Assembly: GCA_001563995.1 (NCBI GenBank)
Contig: LKMV01000009.1
Location: forward strand, 1 to 19,812
Reading direction: 5' to 3'
Length of the DNA stretch: 19,812 bases
DNA from: Nanohaloarchaea archaeon PL-Br10_U2g16
GTDB taxonomy: Archaea > Nanohalarchaeota > Nanosalinia > Nanosalinales > Nanosalinaceae
Shown: positions 14,336 to 19,812 of the stretch, piece after piece
How positions within the stretch are numbered: the first letter of the stretch is position 1
How the letters are laid out: each line of letters begins with the position of its first letter
The notes under the pieces: model-generated
Seen by the model: only the letters and a program-made list of their open reading frames with translations
Databases searched by the model: none
Told to the model about the DNA's origin: nothing
Position numbers and translations under genes: made by a program

Positions 14336-14869
14336 CTACTCAAACTCTTCTCTGTAGAGCTCTTGGCTTCTCTCTATTGCTTCATGTGCTTCCTCTTTTC
14401 CGCCCCAGCCTTCAATCTCTACCTCCTTCTTTGGCTCTAGGTTCTTATAGGTTCTGAAGAACTCTGCGATCTCCTTCTTTCTATGTTCATTCACATCGTC
14501 AAGAGCCTCTACATCGTCCCATCTTGGATCCTCTGTCGGTACTGCGATAATGTTATCGTCCTGTTCTCCACCATCATCCATGTAAAGTATTCCTACCGGC
14601 CTGACATCAATCACACAACCAGGGAAGGTACTGTGAGTTGTTAAGACCAGAATATCCATCGGATCCCCGTCTTCGTAATATGCCTGCGGTATAAATCCAT
14701 AGTCTCCAGGATAGTTTATCGAAGAATGTAAAACTCTATCTAGGACGACGGATTCCTTCTCTTTGTCGTACTCGTACTTGTTCTGAGTTCCTTCCGGATT
14801 TTCTACAACTGCATAAATTTCTTCCGGAGGGTTAGATCCGGTCTCATAGTCCTGCCATTTGTTAACCAT
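14336..14869 (-). CDS. ppa: Inorganic pyrophosphatase (family I)
   Basis: This 177-aa enzyme hydrolyses pyrophosphate to phosphate in the cytosol. It has the family-I order: ENPEGTQNKYEYDKE (substrate-binding K and Y residues), YPGDYGFIPQ, the metal signature DGDPMD followed by ILVL, and IIAVPTEDPRW. ATG 14869 (MVNKWQDYETG) is preferred over TTG 14878, because the family normally begins at this point. A possible TATA-like stretch on the minus strand at 14899-14908 would place the transcript start at about 14877. The final helix (EAHEAIERSQELYREEF) is normal. Confidence 0.96.
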   Translation of the reverse strand: MVNKWQDYETGSNPPEEIYAVVENPEGTQNKYEYDKEKESVVLDRVLHSSINYPGDYGFIPQAYYEDGDPMDILVLTTHSTFPGCVIDVRPVGILYMDDGGEQDDNIIAVPTEDPRWDDVEALDDVNEHRKKEIAEFFRTYKNLEPKKEVEIEGWGGKEEAHEAIERSQELYREEFE

Positions 14870-14912
14870 AGTTATCAAGAATATAAGCTAACTGCATTCT
14901 TTTATTTGCTAA

Positions 14913-15065
14913 CTATTTCTTCTGCCGAGAATAGGCACATAGCCTGACCATAGAGACATCACTGATCTCACCGCATTCGCTACATACAACCTTCACAAAG
15001 TCTACCTCAGGTTTTTCAACAGGGTCGATCTCAAGTTCACGTCCACAGTTTTCACATCCGATCAT
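14913..15065 (-). CDS. Small zinc-ribbon protein
   Basis: This 50-aa protein has two Cys pairs, CENC near the N-terminus and CSEC about 27 residues later, in a rubredoxin/zinc-ribbon arrangement, plus a basic C-terminal tail ending RQKK. ATG 15065 is chosen over an ATG at 15098: AGAGGT stands just before it, and a TATA-like box at 15099-15107 would place the transcript start near 15077, inside the longer ORF. The function is unknown; small zinc ribbons are often RNA- or RNAP-associated. Confidence 0.75.
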   Translation of the reverse strand: MIGCENCGRELEIDPVEKPEVDFVKVVCSECGEISDVSMVRLCAYSRQKK

Positions 15066-15098
15066 TTGGAAGACCTCTACGTACAATGGGGACTTCAT

Positions 15099-15107
15099 GT
15101 ATAAAAG
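15099..15107 (-). promoter_or_regulatory. TATA-like box for zinc-ribbon gene
   Basis: On the minus strand CTTTTATAC immediately precedes the distal ATG at 15098. It therefore argues for transcription starting about 26 nt further on, close to the SD and ATG at 15065. Confidence 0.5.
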
Positions 15108-15200
15108 CCTAACCTAGGAAAACCTTACACAAAGGTAAATAGGATAACCTTTGACAGCAATCGGGTTCGTGGTCTAGCTGGTTATGACACCGCCTTGACA

Positions 15201-15267
15201 CCCGAGCTTCTCACAGGTAGTGAGATGCCAGGTGCTGAAAATCTTCGATTTTCGCTCCAGGGCAAAT
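15201..15267 (+). other. tRNA-Val intron (67 nt)
   Basis: Excision leaves loop TTGACAT. Three-nt bulges fit at both junctions, CA|C on the 5' side and AT|T on the 3' side, with a central helix of T-A, T-A, G-C and an A.G mismatch. This is an archaeal bulge-helix-bulge of relaxed type for the splicing endonuclease. The intron carries the hairpin GAAAATC-TTC-GATTTTC. Confidence 0.8.
15237..15255 (+). repeat. Intron hairpin repeat, copy 1
   Basis: Stem GAAAATC/GATTTTC with loop TTC and a trailing GC. It differs from copies 2 and 3 by one base, located in the loop. Confidence 0.9.
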
Positions 15268-15303
15268 TGGCGGAGATCCCCGGTTCGAATCCGGGCGAAC
15301 CCA

Positions 15304-15356
15304 TGGATTGTTACGCTAATCCAACGCAACAAGCCATGCCCTCCGAAGGAGGGCAT
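15304..15356 (+). repeat. Inter-tRNA hairpins
   Basis: Two stem-loops fill most of the 66-nt spacer. TGGATT/AATCCA has an 8-nt loop (15304-15323), and a 9-bp perfect stem ATGCCCTCC/GGAGGGCAT has a GAA loop (15336-15356). No TATA-like box is seen for the second tRNA, so both tRNAs are likely on one transcript and these stems may guide processing. Confidence 0.7.
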
Positions 15357-15406
15357 CTCTTATGTTTGAGGGAATGTGGCTCAGGGGTTAGAGCGCTGCG
15401 CTCATA

Positions 15407-15510
15407 ATGTAAATTGTGAGCAATGAGGGTCCGGTCTTTCTGGAAGAAGGCCGGATAAGAAAATCTTTGATTTTCGCCCGATGATTAAACACCGTCTTCC
15501 AGCATGAGAC
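15407..15510 (+). other. tRNA-CAU intron (104 nt)
   Basis: A canonical bulge-helix-bulge is formed. The central 4-bp helix CTCA (15401-15404) pairs with TGAG (15505-15508), with bulges TA|A and AC|A cut after the second base. Inside, CCGGTCTTT (15431-15439) pairs with GAAGGCCGG (15446-15454), and the shared hairpin follows. CTGGAAGA (15440-15447) can pair instead with TCTTCCAG (15495-15502). Confidence 0.88.
15456..15478 (+). repeat. Intron hairpin repeat, copy 2
   Basis: A 23-nt segment identical to 15576-15598: TAA, then stem GAAAATC, loop TTT, stem GATTTTC and GCC. It lies within the tRNA-CAU intron. Confidence 0.95.
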
Positions 15511-15548
15511 ACGCAGAGGTCCCGGGTTCGAATCCCGGCATTCCCAAT

Positions 15549-15574
15549 TCCGCTTCCTTGTTTTAGGAAGTGGA
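15549..15574 (+). repeat. Hairpin directly after tRNA-CAU
   Basis: CCGCTTCC pairs with GGAAGTGG (one G.U pair) plus a T-A end pair, with an 8-nt T-rich loop. It starts 2 nt after the tRNA end and could guide 3' processing or termination. Confidence 0.65.
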
Positions 15575-15575
15575 T

Positions 15576-15598
15576 TAAGAAAATCTTTGATTTTCGCC
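15576..15598 (+). repeat. Hairpin repeat, copy 3 (outside any tRNA)
   Basis: Identical over 23 nt to the copy inside the tRNA-CAU intron, 97 nt after that copy ends and 29 nt downstream of the tRNA 3' end. No tRNA T arm follows, so it does not lie in another interrupted tRNA. Confidence 0.95.
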
Positions 15599-15624
15599 TT
15601 CTTCGTAGCAGGAGGCCGGTCCAA

Positions 15625-15649
15625 GAAACGATTCTGTTAAAATCGTTTC
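15625..15649 (+). repeat. Stem-loop downstream of hairpin repeat
   Basis: A 9-bp perfect stem GAAACGATT/AATCGTTTC with a 7-nt loop. Together with the hairpins at 15549-15598 it makes the 15547-15650 interval a chain of stem-loops, possibly a tRNA trailer or a small RNA. From 15650 to the promoter at 15751 I see nothing else. Confidence 0.65.
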
Positions 15650-15750
15650 GTCCCCATTCTATCAAATAATAAATTTAGAATTTAGTAAGACAGTTGTTTT
15701 AGTACGTCCAACATCCAATTATACGCCGAGTTCTATTTTTGTGAAACAAG

Positions 15751-15762
15751 ATTTTTATATAT
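15751..15762 (+). promoter_or_regulatory. TATA-like box for membrane protein gene
   Basis: TTTTTATATATT is centred about 25 nt upstream of the ATG at 15781, giving a leaderless transcript. Confidence 0.65.
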
Positions 15763-15780
15763 TCTATTTAAAGCAGAGAT

Positions 15781-16317
15781 ATGGTGTTAAATTTTTTACG
15801 TAAAAAATCCTTCTTTCAGCATCTTAACCGAATTCCAGGCGGAGAAAAACGTGAGGTTGGTGCCGGTTATGTAATGGCTTTAACGGCTATTGGCGTTACA
15901 TCTCTATACTTTCTACTGGCCGGAACAGCAATACTGATGGTCGCTGCAGCTCTGAGAAGTATAACATTCTTGATCTTCGCACCGATAGGAATAATCTACG
16001 GTGCCATCAATTTATCAGTTATTGTCGCACCAATATTATTTTTGACCGGGGTTACAGCGTGGAAAGTCATCCCTACCTCGCAGCGTTATGGCGGGGCGAT
16101 CGGAGGATTGCTGGCAGTTTCTCTAGCTTATATCCTTGCCGGCATAGTAGTGATTTCTCTCAGCATATTCTTTGCTCTACTATCTGGCAGAATATTGACT
16201 GATGCACTCATTGGTAGCGTAGGTATTATCAGCGTGGCTTTCCTAGCCTCCTCTTGGATTGCATTTCCGGCTTTTATCCTTACCGGAACATTATATGAAC
16301 GATCGCTAAATAACTGA
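15781..16317 (+). CDS. Multi-pass membrane protein of unknown function
   Basis: This 178-aa protein has a basic N-terminal segment (residues 1-25) and about four or five membrane helices from about residue 28 to 172. These are rich in Gly, Ala, Ile and Leu, with a short polar loop VIPTSQRYGG near residue 100. There are no catalytic motifs and no family I recognise. It stands between the tRNA cluster and the convergent small zinc gene, with its own TATA box, and is probably a stand-alone gene. Confidence 0.75.
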   Translation: MVLNFLRKKSFFQHLNRIPGGEKREVGAGYVMALTAIGVTSLYFLLAGTAILMVAAALRSITFLIFAPIGIIYGAINLSVIVAPILFLTGVTAWKVIPTSQRYGGAIGGLLAVSLAYILAGIVVISLSIFFALLSGRILTDALIGSVGIISVAFLASSWIAFPAFILTGTLYERSLNN

Positions 16318-16399
16318 AGAAATTAGAGTTTCTGGAACCTTATAACGAGACCTGAGATCTAGCTTACAGTTCCAGAGTTTTTGCGGTGTCGATACAAAG

Positions 16400-16540
16400 T
16401 TATGCTTTCACCCCGGATTCCGGGCTGAGAGCGCATCCCTGGTGACAGATACCGTCCTCAGTTTTAATCATTTTCTGGGATTTTTCCACGATTGAACCGC
16501 ATATTATACATTTACCTATCTTCTTGGTCTTGGCTTCCAT
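16400..16540 (-). CDS. 46-aa zinc-finger-like protein
   Basis: This short ORF encodes 46 residues. A basic N-terminus (EAKTKKIGK) is followed by CIICGS at 11-16 and ICHQGC at 31-36, a CxxC...C(H)xxC arrangement able to bind one zinc. GGAGGTGGG stands just upstream of the ATG, with GGAGGT about 7 nt away, a strong archaeal SD, and an A-rich TATA-like stretch lies near 16580. The pattern resembles small LIM/treble-clef-type or DUF2175-like fingers seen in archaea. The function is unknown. The gene is convergent with the membrane protein at 15781. Confidence 0.8.
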   Translation of the reverse strand: MEAKTKKIGKCIICGSIVEKSQKMIKTEDGICHQGCALSPESGVKA

Positions 16541-16629
16541 GTTCCCACCTCCTCGCCATAATAATTAGTTATGCTACTTTTTCAACCTTAGTTTGCACTT
16601 TAGAGTGAGAATCAAGGCGGCTTGAGCCG

Positions 16630-18318
16630 TTAGGAATGTGTAAAGTAGAAAGTATTAGAGCCCTCCTGTTTCTTTACAAACCCTATCCTTTCAAACTGCA
16701 CCACCTCTCCATCTTCTATCCGGTTTTCAGGCTCCAGAAAACCGTTAAATCTGTTATTATCAGGCATTATAAGCTCCGCTTCCTTATAGTTTTCAGGCAC
16801 CCAGTGGATGATAGAGCCGTCTTTTTCCATAGCAACTTTGTGGTCGCCCTCTCTATAATCTGCTTTACCGGATTTAGGTTCCGTTACTTCGACGTTGAAA
16901 AGTCCTTTAAGTCTTAGGAAACCCTCTTCAAGATCCTGTTCCTCTATATACACGTTTAGCTTATCCCCGGATCTTTCAACCTCAAAACTTCTCTCTCCTC
17001 TGTCCGGGAAGTCCGGATGTTTAGGCAGATGTAGCTCTATATCTTCCGGAACATCTTCTACCTCAAGCTTTACGGGATTCTTCACAAAGTAGTACCTATC
17101 GGAGCTCTCCTCTAGCTCCTCCCTGTTGTGAGACTCCATGTTCTCTACGCTTGCCTCGATATCTTTCTCCGTTACCCCCATCTCGATATAGAAGTTTTTC
17201 AATGCCTCAGGCCGGAAACCTCTTTTTTTCAACGCTCTCAACGTCGGAGCCCTTGGATCGTCCCAACCATCTAGATCCCCTTCTTCGATCATCTCTGAAA
17301 GTTCAGAACCTGACACAGGAGCATTGAAACCTGATATCTTCACGTTCCCCCAATGCCTTACCTCAGGATATTCCCAGCCGAAGTATTCATAGATATACTT
17401 CTGTCTTTCCCTGGAGGCTCTCAGATCCTTTCCTCTGAATATATGAGTGGTTCCGCATAGATGATCCTCTATTGCTCCTTGGAAATCTAACATCGGCCAT
17501 ACACGGTAACTATTACCTGTGATCGGGTGTTGTGGATTATCAATTATTCTAAAAGCAACAAAATCCCTTACCGCCGGATTTTTATGTTGCATATCCGTTT
17601 TAATTTTAAGAACTGCTTCGCCTTCTTCCAGACCTCCTTTCTTCATCTCCTCCCAAAGCTCCATGTTTACTTCAGCATCCCTGGATCTATGAGGACATTC
17701 AGTTCCTTCTTTTCTATATTTTCGACCTTCTTCCTGAGAGCATTCACATACATAGGCTTTTCCTTTCTCAATCAACTGTTCCGCATACTCGATATACTTG
17801 TCAAAGTTTTCAGAGCTAGTAACCGTCTCATCTATCTCATAGCCCAACCATTCATAATCTTCTCTGATCATCTTATAGGCATCGTACTCATCATTTTTCA
17901 GAGGTCTTTTGGTTTCTGGATCCGTGTCATCATATCTTAGAATAAGTTTTCCATCGTACTTCTGCTTCAGCTCTCCATTGATAACCATACCTCTGGCGTG
18001 TCCAACGTGTGGAGGCCCGTTTGGGTTTGGAGCGAAACGTAGAACTACTTCTTCATCTTCATCGACATCTAGATCAGGTATCGGATCATGTTCATGTTCT
18101 TCCTCTTCAAACTCATACTGTTCAAGCTGTTCTCTTTGTTCCTCTAGAGATAACCGGTTTATCTGACCACATATCTTTCCTGCTGTGCTCTGTACTTCTT
18201 CCGGATCAAAATCTTCCTCATTCATTATCTTACCTATAACTGCTCCCGGGTTACATTCTCCTTCGTAATCCACAGCGTTCTTCAACGCATACTTTTTGGC
18301 CAGTTCTTCCAGTTCCAT
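16630..18318 (-). CDS. gltX: Glutamyl-tRNA synthetase (archaeal type)
   Basis: This 562-aa class I synthetase charges tRNA-Glu, and tRNA-Gln if the organism uses the GatDE route. The N-terminal 90 residues are an archaeal/eukaryotic-style extension ending in an acidic linker. The HIGH motif is GPPHVGHARG (101-110). LILRYDDTDPETKRP follows, and the KMSKS region is degenerate (KISGFNAPVSGSE), as in haloarchaeal GluRS. The C-terminal half is the beta-barrel anticodon domain (KNPVKLEVEDVPEDI, VQFERIGFVKK). CECSQEEGRKYRKEGTECPH contains four zinc-compatible Cys/His. A TATA-like box at 18342-18352 predicts a leaderless ATG at 18318. Confidence 0.95.
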   Translation of the reverse strand: MELEELAKKYALKNAVDYEGECNPGAVIGKIMNEEDFDPEEVQSTAGKICGQINRLSLEEQREQLEQYEFEEEEHEHDPIPDLDVDEDEEVVLRFAPNPNGPPHVGHARGMVINGELKQKYDGKLILRYDDTDPETKRPLKNDEYDAYKMIREDYEWLGYEIDETVTSSENFDKYIEYAEQLIEKGKAYVCECSQEEGRKYRKEGTECPHRSRDAEVNMELWEEMKKGGLEEGEAVLKIKTDMQHKNPAVRDFVAFRIIDNPQHPITGNSYRVWPMLDFQGAIEDHLCGTTHIFRGKDLRASRERQKYIYEYFGWEYPEVRHWGNVKISGFNAPVSGSELSEMIEEGDLDGWDDPRAPTLRALKKRGFRPEALKNFYIEMGVTEKDIEASVENMESHNREELEESSDRYYFVKNPVKLEVEDVPEDIELHLPKHPDFPDRGERSFEVERSGDKLNVYIEEQDLEEGFLRLKGLFNVEVTEPKSGKADYREGDHKVAMEKDGSIIHWVPENYKEAELIMPDNNRFNGFLEPENRIEDGEVVQFERIGFVKKQEGSNTFYFTHS

Positions 18319-18341
18319 AATTAGGAATTGGCAGGAAGATT

Positions 18342-18352
18342 CTTAATAATAA
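18342..18352. promoter_or_regulatory. Bidirectional TATA-like block, GluRS / TatA-like ORF
   Basis: CTTAATAATAA is AT-symmetric and about 28 nt from the GluRS ATG (18318, minus). In the plus direction it would place a transcript start near 18374, 7 nt before the TTG of the TatA-like ORF. It is the third divergent pair here served by one central AT block. Confidence 0.45.
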
Positions 18353-18380
18353 ATGGAGAAACTAACGATGTGATTAATAA

Positions 18381-18539
18381 TTGGTCTTAATCCCTATACC
18401 TCTGCCGGTACAGATTGGTATTCATGAAGCAGTCTTGATATTCCTGGTATCCGTTATAATAGCTTACGGCCCCGATTACATGCCTAAAACAGCCTCAAAA
18501 ATAGGTCATATTTATGGAAAGAAGAGAGATAGCTATTAA
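18381..18539 (+). CDS. TatA-like minimal twin-arginine translocase subunit (candidate)
   Basis: This 52-aa ORF starts at TTG 18381, directly after an in-frame stop. It has a short N-terminus, IGIHEAVLIFLVSVIIAYGP (polar GxxE followed by a single membrane helix), then DYMPKTASKIGHIYGKKRD. This is the TatA/E pattern: G..E, one short hydrophobic helix, an FG/YG hinge, P..(L/M)P and an amphipathic helix with a Gly. The usual Phe of FG is Tyr, and the cytoplasmic tail is only about 20 residues, far shorter than typical TatA. It overlaps the DUF192 gene by 26 nt. Tat substrates are encoded in the same window. The TTG start and small size keep this a candidate. Confidence 0.5.
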   Translation: MVLIPIPLPVQIGIHEAVLIFLVSVIIAYGPDYMPKTASKIGHIYGKKRDSY

Positions 18540-19014
18540 AGCAACCGCAGTAACTTTGGGAGTAATTTTTATCTTAGCTGTTCTAACGAACTCCCAAGTT
18601 CTTTCTCCTGAAGATTTTTCAACATCAGAAGAATCAACCGAAGTAATCTTTGTATCGGAAGGGGAAACAAAAGCTGAGATAACTGCAGAGATAGCAGATA
18701 CTCCTCAAAAGAGGCAGAAAGGACTGATGAACAGGACCGAGCTGGAGAAAGACCATGGCATGCTTTTCATCTTCCCGGACGAACGGGAAAGAGCTTTCTG
18801 GATGAAAAACACCTACATACCGCTGGATATGATATTCGTTAATAGAGATAAGGAGATAGTAAATATCAGACAAGCAGATCCTGAGCCAAATACCTCTGAC
18901 GAAGATCTAACACGTTACAGAAGCGAAGAACCGGCTATGTACGTTATAGAGGTTAACCAAGGTTTTTCGGAAAACAACTCTATTGAGACAGGAGATAAAA
19001 TCAATACCGAATAG
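18514..19014 (+). CDS. DUF192 family exported protein
   Basis: This 166-aa protein has an N-terminal membrane or signal segment (residues 6-26). A linker leads into the DUF192 (COG1430) domain: EIADTPQKRQKGLMNRTEL, GMLFIFPDERERAFWMKNTYIPLDMIFV and MYVIEVNQGF. The WMKNT and PLDMIF motifs are diagnostic. The domain is extracellular or membrane-tethered and its biochemical function is not settled. AGGTCAT lies 8 nt before the ATG. Its start overlaps the TatA-like ORF by 26 nt in another frame, so the two are probably co-transcribed. Confidence 0.93.
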   Translation: MERREIAIKATAVTLGVIFILAVLTNSQVLSPEDFSTSEESTEVIFVSEGETKAEITAEIADTPQKRQKGLMNRTELEKDHGMLFIFPDERERAFWMKNTYIPLDMIFVNRDKEIVNIRQADPEPNTSDEDLTRYRSEEPAMYVIEVNQGFSENNSIETGDKINTE

Positions 19015-19084
19015 ACTGTTTTGAATTAAAACGAAAATAATTAAATAGGAAAGTAAAAGTGTTGAAAACGGTTTGTTACCGAGA

Positions 19085-19812
19085 TCAATCTATCTCGATA
19101 ACTCTACTGTTTTCCCCGATGAATACATCCTCTTCCAGTGTGTAACCTTCTTCCCTCGCAAGCTCCACGTAGTCTCCAAGCTTCTGGATGTTTCCATGGG
19201 AAGGGACGATATTTTCAGGTTGCAGGTAATGGATGAAGTCTCTGTGGTCTTCTTTCTTTGCGTGTCCTGATGTGTGGACGTCTGGATAAAGCCTCACTCC
19301 TTGTTCCTTCATCTTCTTCTCTAAGCTGTACCTGTTTGCCTCTGTAAGAGGTGTTGGAATAGTCCTTGATGAGAAGATCACATGGTCTCCTTTCTCGAAC
19401 TGGAAAGGATACTCTCCGGAAGCTAGCTTGTCCATCTGAGCTCCAGGCTCTCCCTGGTTACCTGTAGCTACAATCAGCCATTCCTCCTTGTTTCCTGAAA
19501 CCCTATCCATCAGTTCCTGAACCTCGTCGAAGTAAGAGACTACTTCCACAGAAGAAAGATCAATCAGATCTAGCTCTTCTGCGCTCTGTGTGTACTCTTT
19601 AAGAGACCGTCCGACAAATGCGATCTTTCTCCTTCCGTTGTTCGCATCTATAATTGAGTTAAGCCTTGAGACTTGTGAGGAGAACGTTGTGATGATTACA
19701 GCTCCTCCGTTGTCGTAACAGGAGTTCAGCACATCGTTTATCTCTACTTCAACTGATTTCTCAGATCTACATCTTCCAGGATCGCTTACAGTTGTAGTTC
19801 CAGGAATCATCA
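19085..19812 (-). CDS. rnj: RNase J-type metallo-beta-lactamase ribonuclease (3' part, truncated by window)
   Basis: The visible 242 residues are the beta-CASP and C-terminal part of an RNase J-like enzyme (5'-3' exoribonuclease). They contain GTTTVSDPGRCRSEKSV, the RNase J-type ITTFSSQVSRLNSII, AFVGRSLKEY, ATGNQGEPGAQMDKLA, VIFSSRTIP, the metal-ligand motif HTSGHAKKEDH and VPSHGN. The frame stays open to the right edge, so the N-terminal beta-lactamase HxHxDH half lies outside. The Met at 19810 is internal. Confidence 0.93.
   Translation of the reverse strand, partial: MIPGTTTVSDPGRCRSEKSVEVEINDVLNSCYDNGGAVIITTFSSQVSRLNSIIDANNGRRKIAFVGRSLKEYTQSAEELDLIDLSSVEVVSYFDEVQELMDRVSGNKEEWLIVATGNQGEPGAQMDKLASGEYPFQFEKGDHVIFSSRTIPTPLTEANRYSLEKKMKEQGVRLYPDVHTSGHAKKEDHRDFIHYLQPENIVPSHGNIQKLGDYVELAREEGYTLEEDVFIGENSRVIEID

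Larger units (their letters stand above)
15163..15303 (+). tRNA. tRNA-Val(GAC) with intron
   Basis: The acceptor stem is GGGTTCG/CGAACCC with discriminator A15303. The D arm GTCT...GAC precedes anticodon stem CCGCC/GGCGG. The loop TTGACA|T gives anticodon GAC, and the T arm is CCCGG TTCGAAT CCGGG. The spliced tRNA closely resembles haloarchaeal tRNA-Val. A 67-nt intron (15201-15267) interrupts between positions 37 and 38. A TATA-like GTAAATAGG at 15135-15143 is about 25 nt upstream. CCA is not encoded. Confidence 0.92.
15370..15546 (+). tRNA. tRNA-CAU (elongator Met or Ile2) with intron
   Basis: Acceptor stem GGGAATG/CATTCCC with discriminator A15546. The D stem is GCTC/GAGC, anticodon stem CTGCG/CGCAG, loop CTCATA|A (anticodon CAT) and T arm CCGGG TTCGAAT CCCGG. 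It lacks the three G-C pairs of an initiator anticodon stem, so it is elongator Met or tRNA-Ile2 (whose C34 is modified). The GGG acceptor start resembles archaeal Ile2, while intron-bearing haloarchaeal CAU tRNAs are usually elongator Met. I leave the choice open. A 104-nt intron is at 37/38. Confidence 0.9.

Noticed and set aside
15201..15510. Box C/D guide RNA in the tRNA introns, as in haloarchaeal tRNA-Trp.
   Set aside because: A CTGA occurs at 15235 and a GATGAT at 15480, but no proper C/D and C'/D' set with spacing was found.
15547..15660. A third interrupted tRNA around the third hairpin copy.
   Set aside because: No T arm (GGTTCGAATCC-like) or matching acceptor stem could be found on either side.
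15174..15665. Several ORFs of 60-87 codons on both strands over the tRNA cluster.
   Set aside because: They overlap two well-supported interrupted tRNAs and their hairpins. Their sequences, such as repeats of KSKIF-type residues, come from the hairpin repeat rather than protein constraint.
17527..17940. Plus-strand 137-codon ORF inside GluRS.
   Set aside because: Antisense to conserved synthetase motifs; a Phe/Ile/Ser-rich shadow.
1..19812. CRISPR arrays, insertion sequences or prophage genes.
   Set aside because: No regularly spaced repeats, transposase motifs or terminal repeats seen. The fibre proteins resemble phage fibres only in style and carry Tat signals.

Overview
The window looks like chromosomal DNA from a halophile-leaning DPANN archaeon, most likely Nanohaloarchaeota-like. 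This is judged from gene content and style, not from a database search. Archaeal information-processing genes are present: PCNA, RpoL, TFS, XPB with a RED motif, archaeal/haloarchaeal-type GluRS and RNase J. Proteins are Glu-rich, composition is moderately AT-rich, and two tRNAs carry introns at the archaeal 37/38 position. Many first-in-operon genes have a TATA-like box about 26 nt upstream of the start codon, as expected for leaderless mRNAs. Internal genes more often show Shine-Dalgarno (SD) motifs.

Regions: (1) 1-1515, minus: the first 16 codons of a probable LamG-domain protein running off the left edge, then a Tat-exported fibre-like protein with a cytoplasmic coiled coil. (2) 1599-3527, minus: operon OB-fold protein, PCNA, unknown 132-aa protein, Nudix hydrolase. 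(3) 3575-4198, plus: coiled-coil protein, divergent from that operon. (4) 4268-7632, minus: a second Tat fibre protein, TFS, archaeal signal peptidase I, RpoL and a METTL5-like RNA methyltransferase. (5) 7685-9331, plus: XPB helicase, divergent from the methyltransferase. (6) 9328-11222, minus: a small membrane protein that seems split by a one-base frameshift, a winged-helix regulator and two unusual PRTase-fold proteins. (7) 11372-13948, plus: a three-gene ABC-2 exporter. (8) 13991-15065: a hypothetical protein, inorganic pyrophosphatase and a small zinc ribbon. (9) 15163-15650: interrupted tRNA-Val(GAC) and tRNA-CAU, whose introns contain the same hairpin; a third copy lies just downstream. 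(10) 15781-16540: a membrane protein and a 46-aa zinc protein. (11) 16630-19812: GluRS, a divergent very short TatA-like ORF overlapping a DUF192 protein, and the 3' part of RNase J.

Two themes connect the genes. The first is protein export and the cell surface: two paralogous Tat substrates, a LamG neighbour, a signal peptidase, a possible minimal TatA and an ABC exporter. The second is core information processing. The most unusual features are the shared hairpin in both tRNA introns, the coiled coil placed before the Tat signal with a perfect 50-nt repeat between the two fibre genes, recurrent bidirectional single-TATA promoters, and the mini-TatA candidate.
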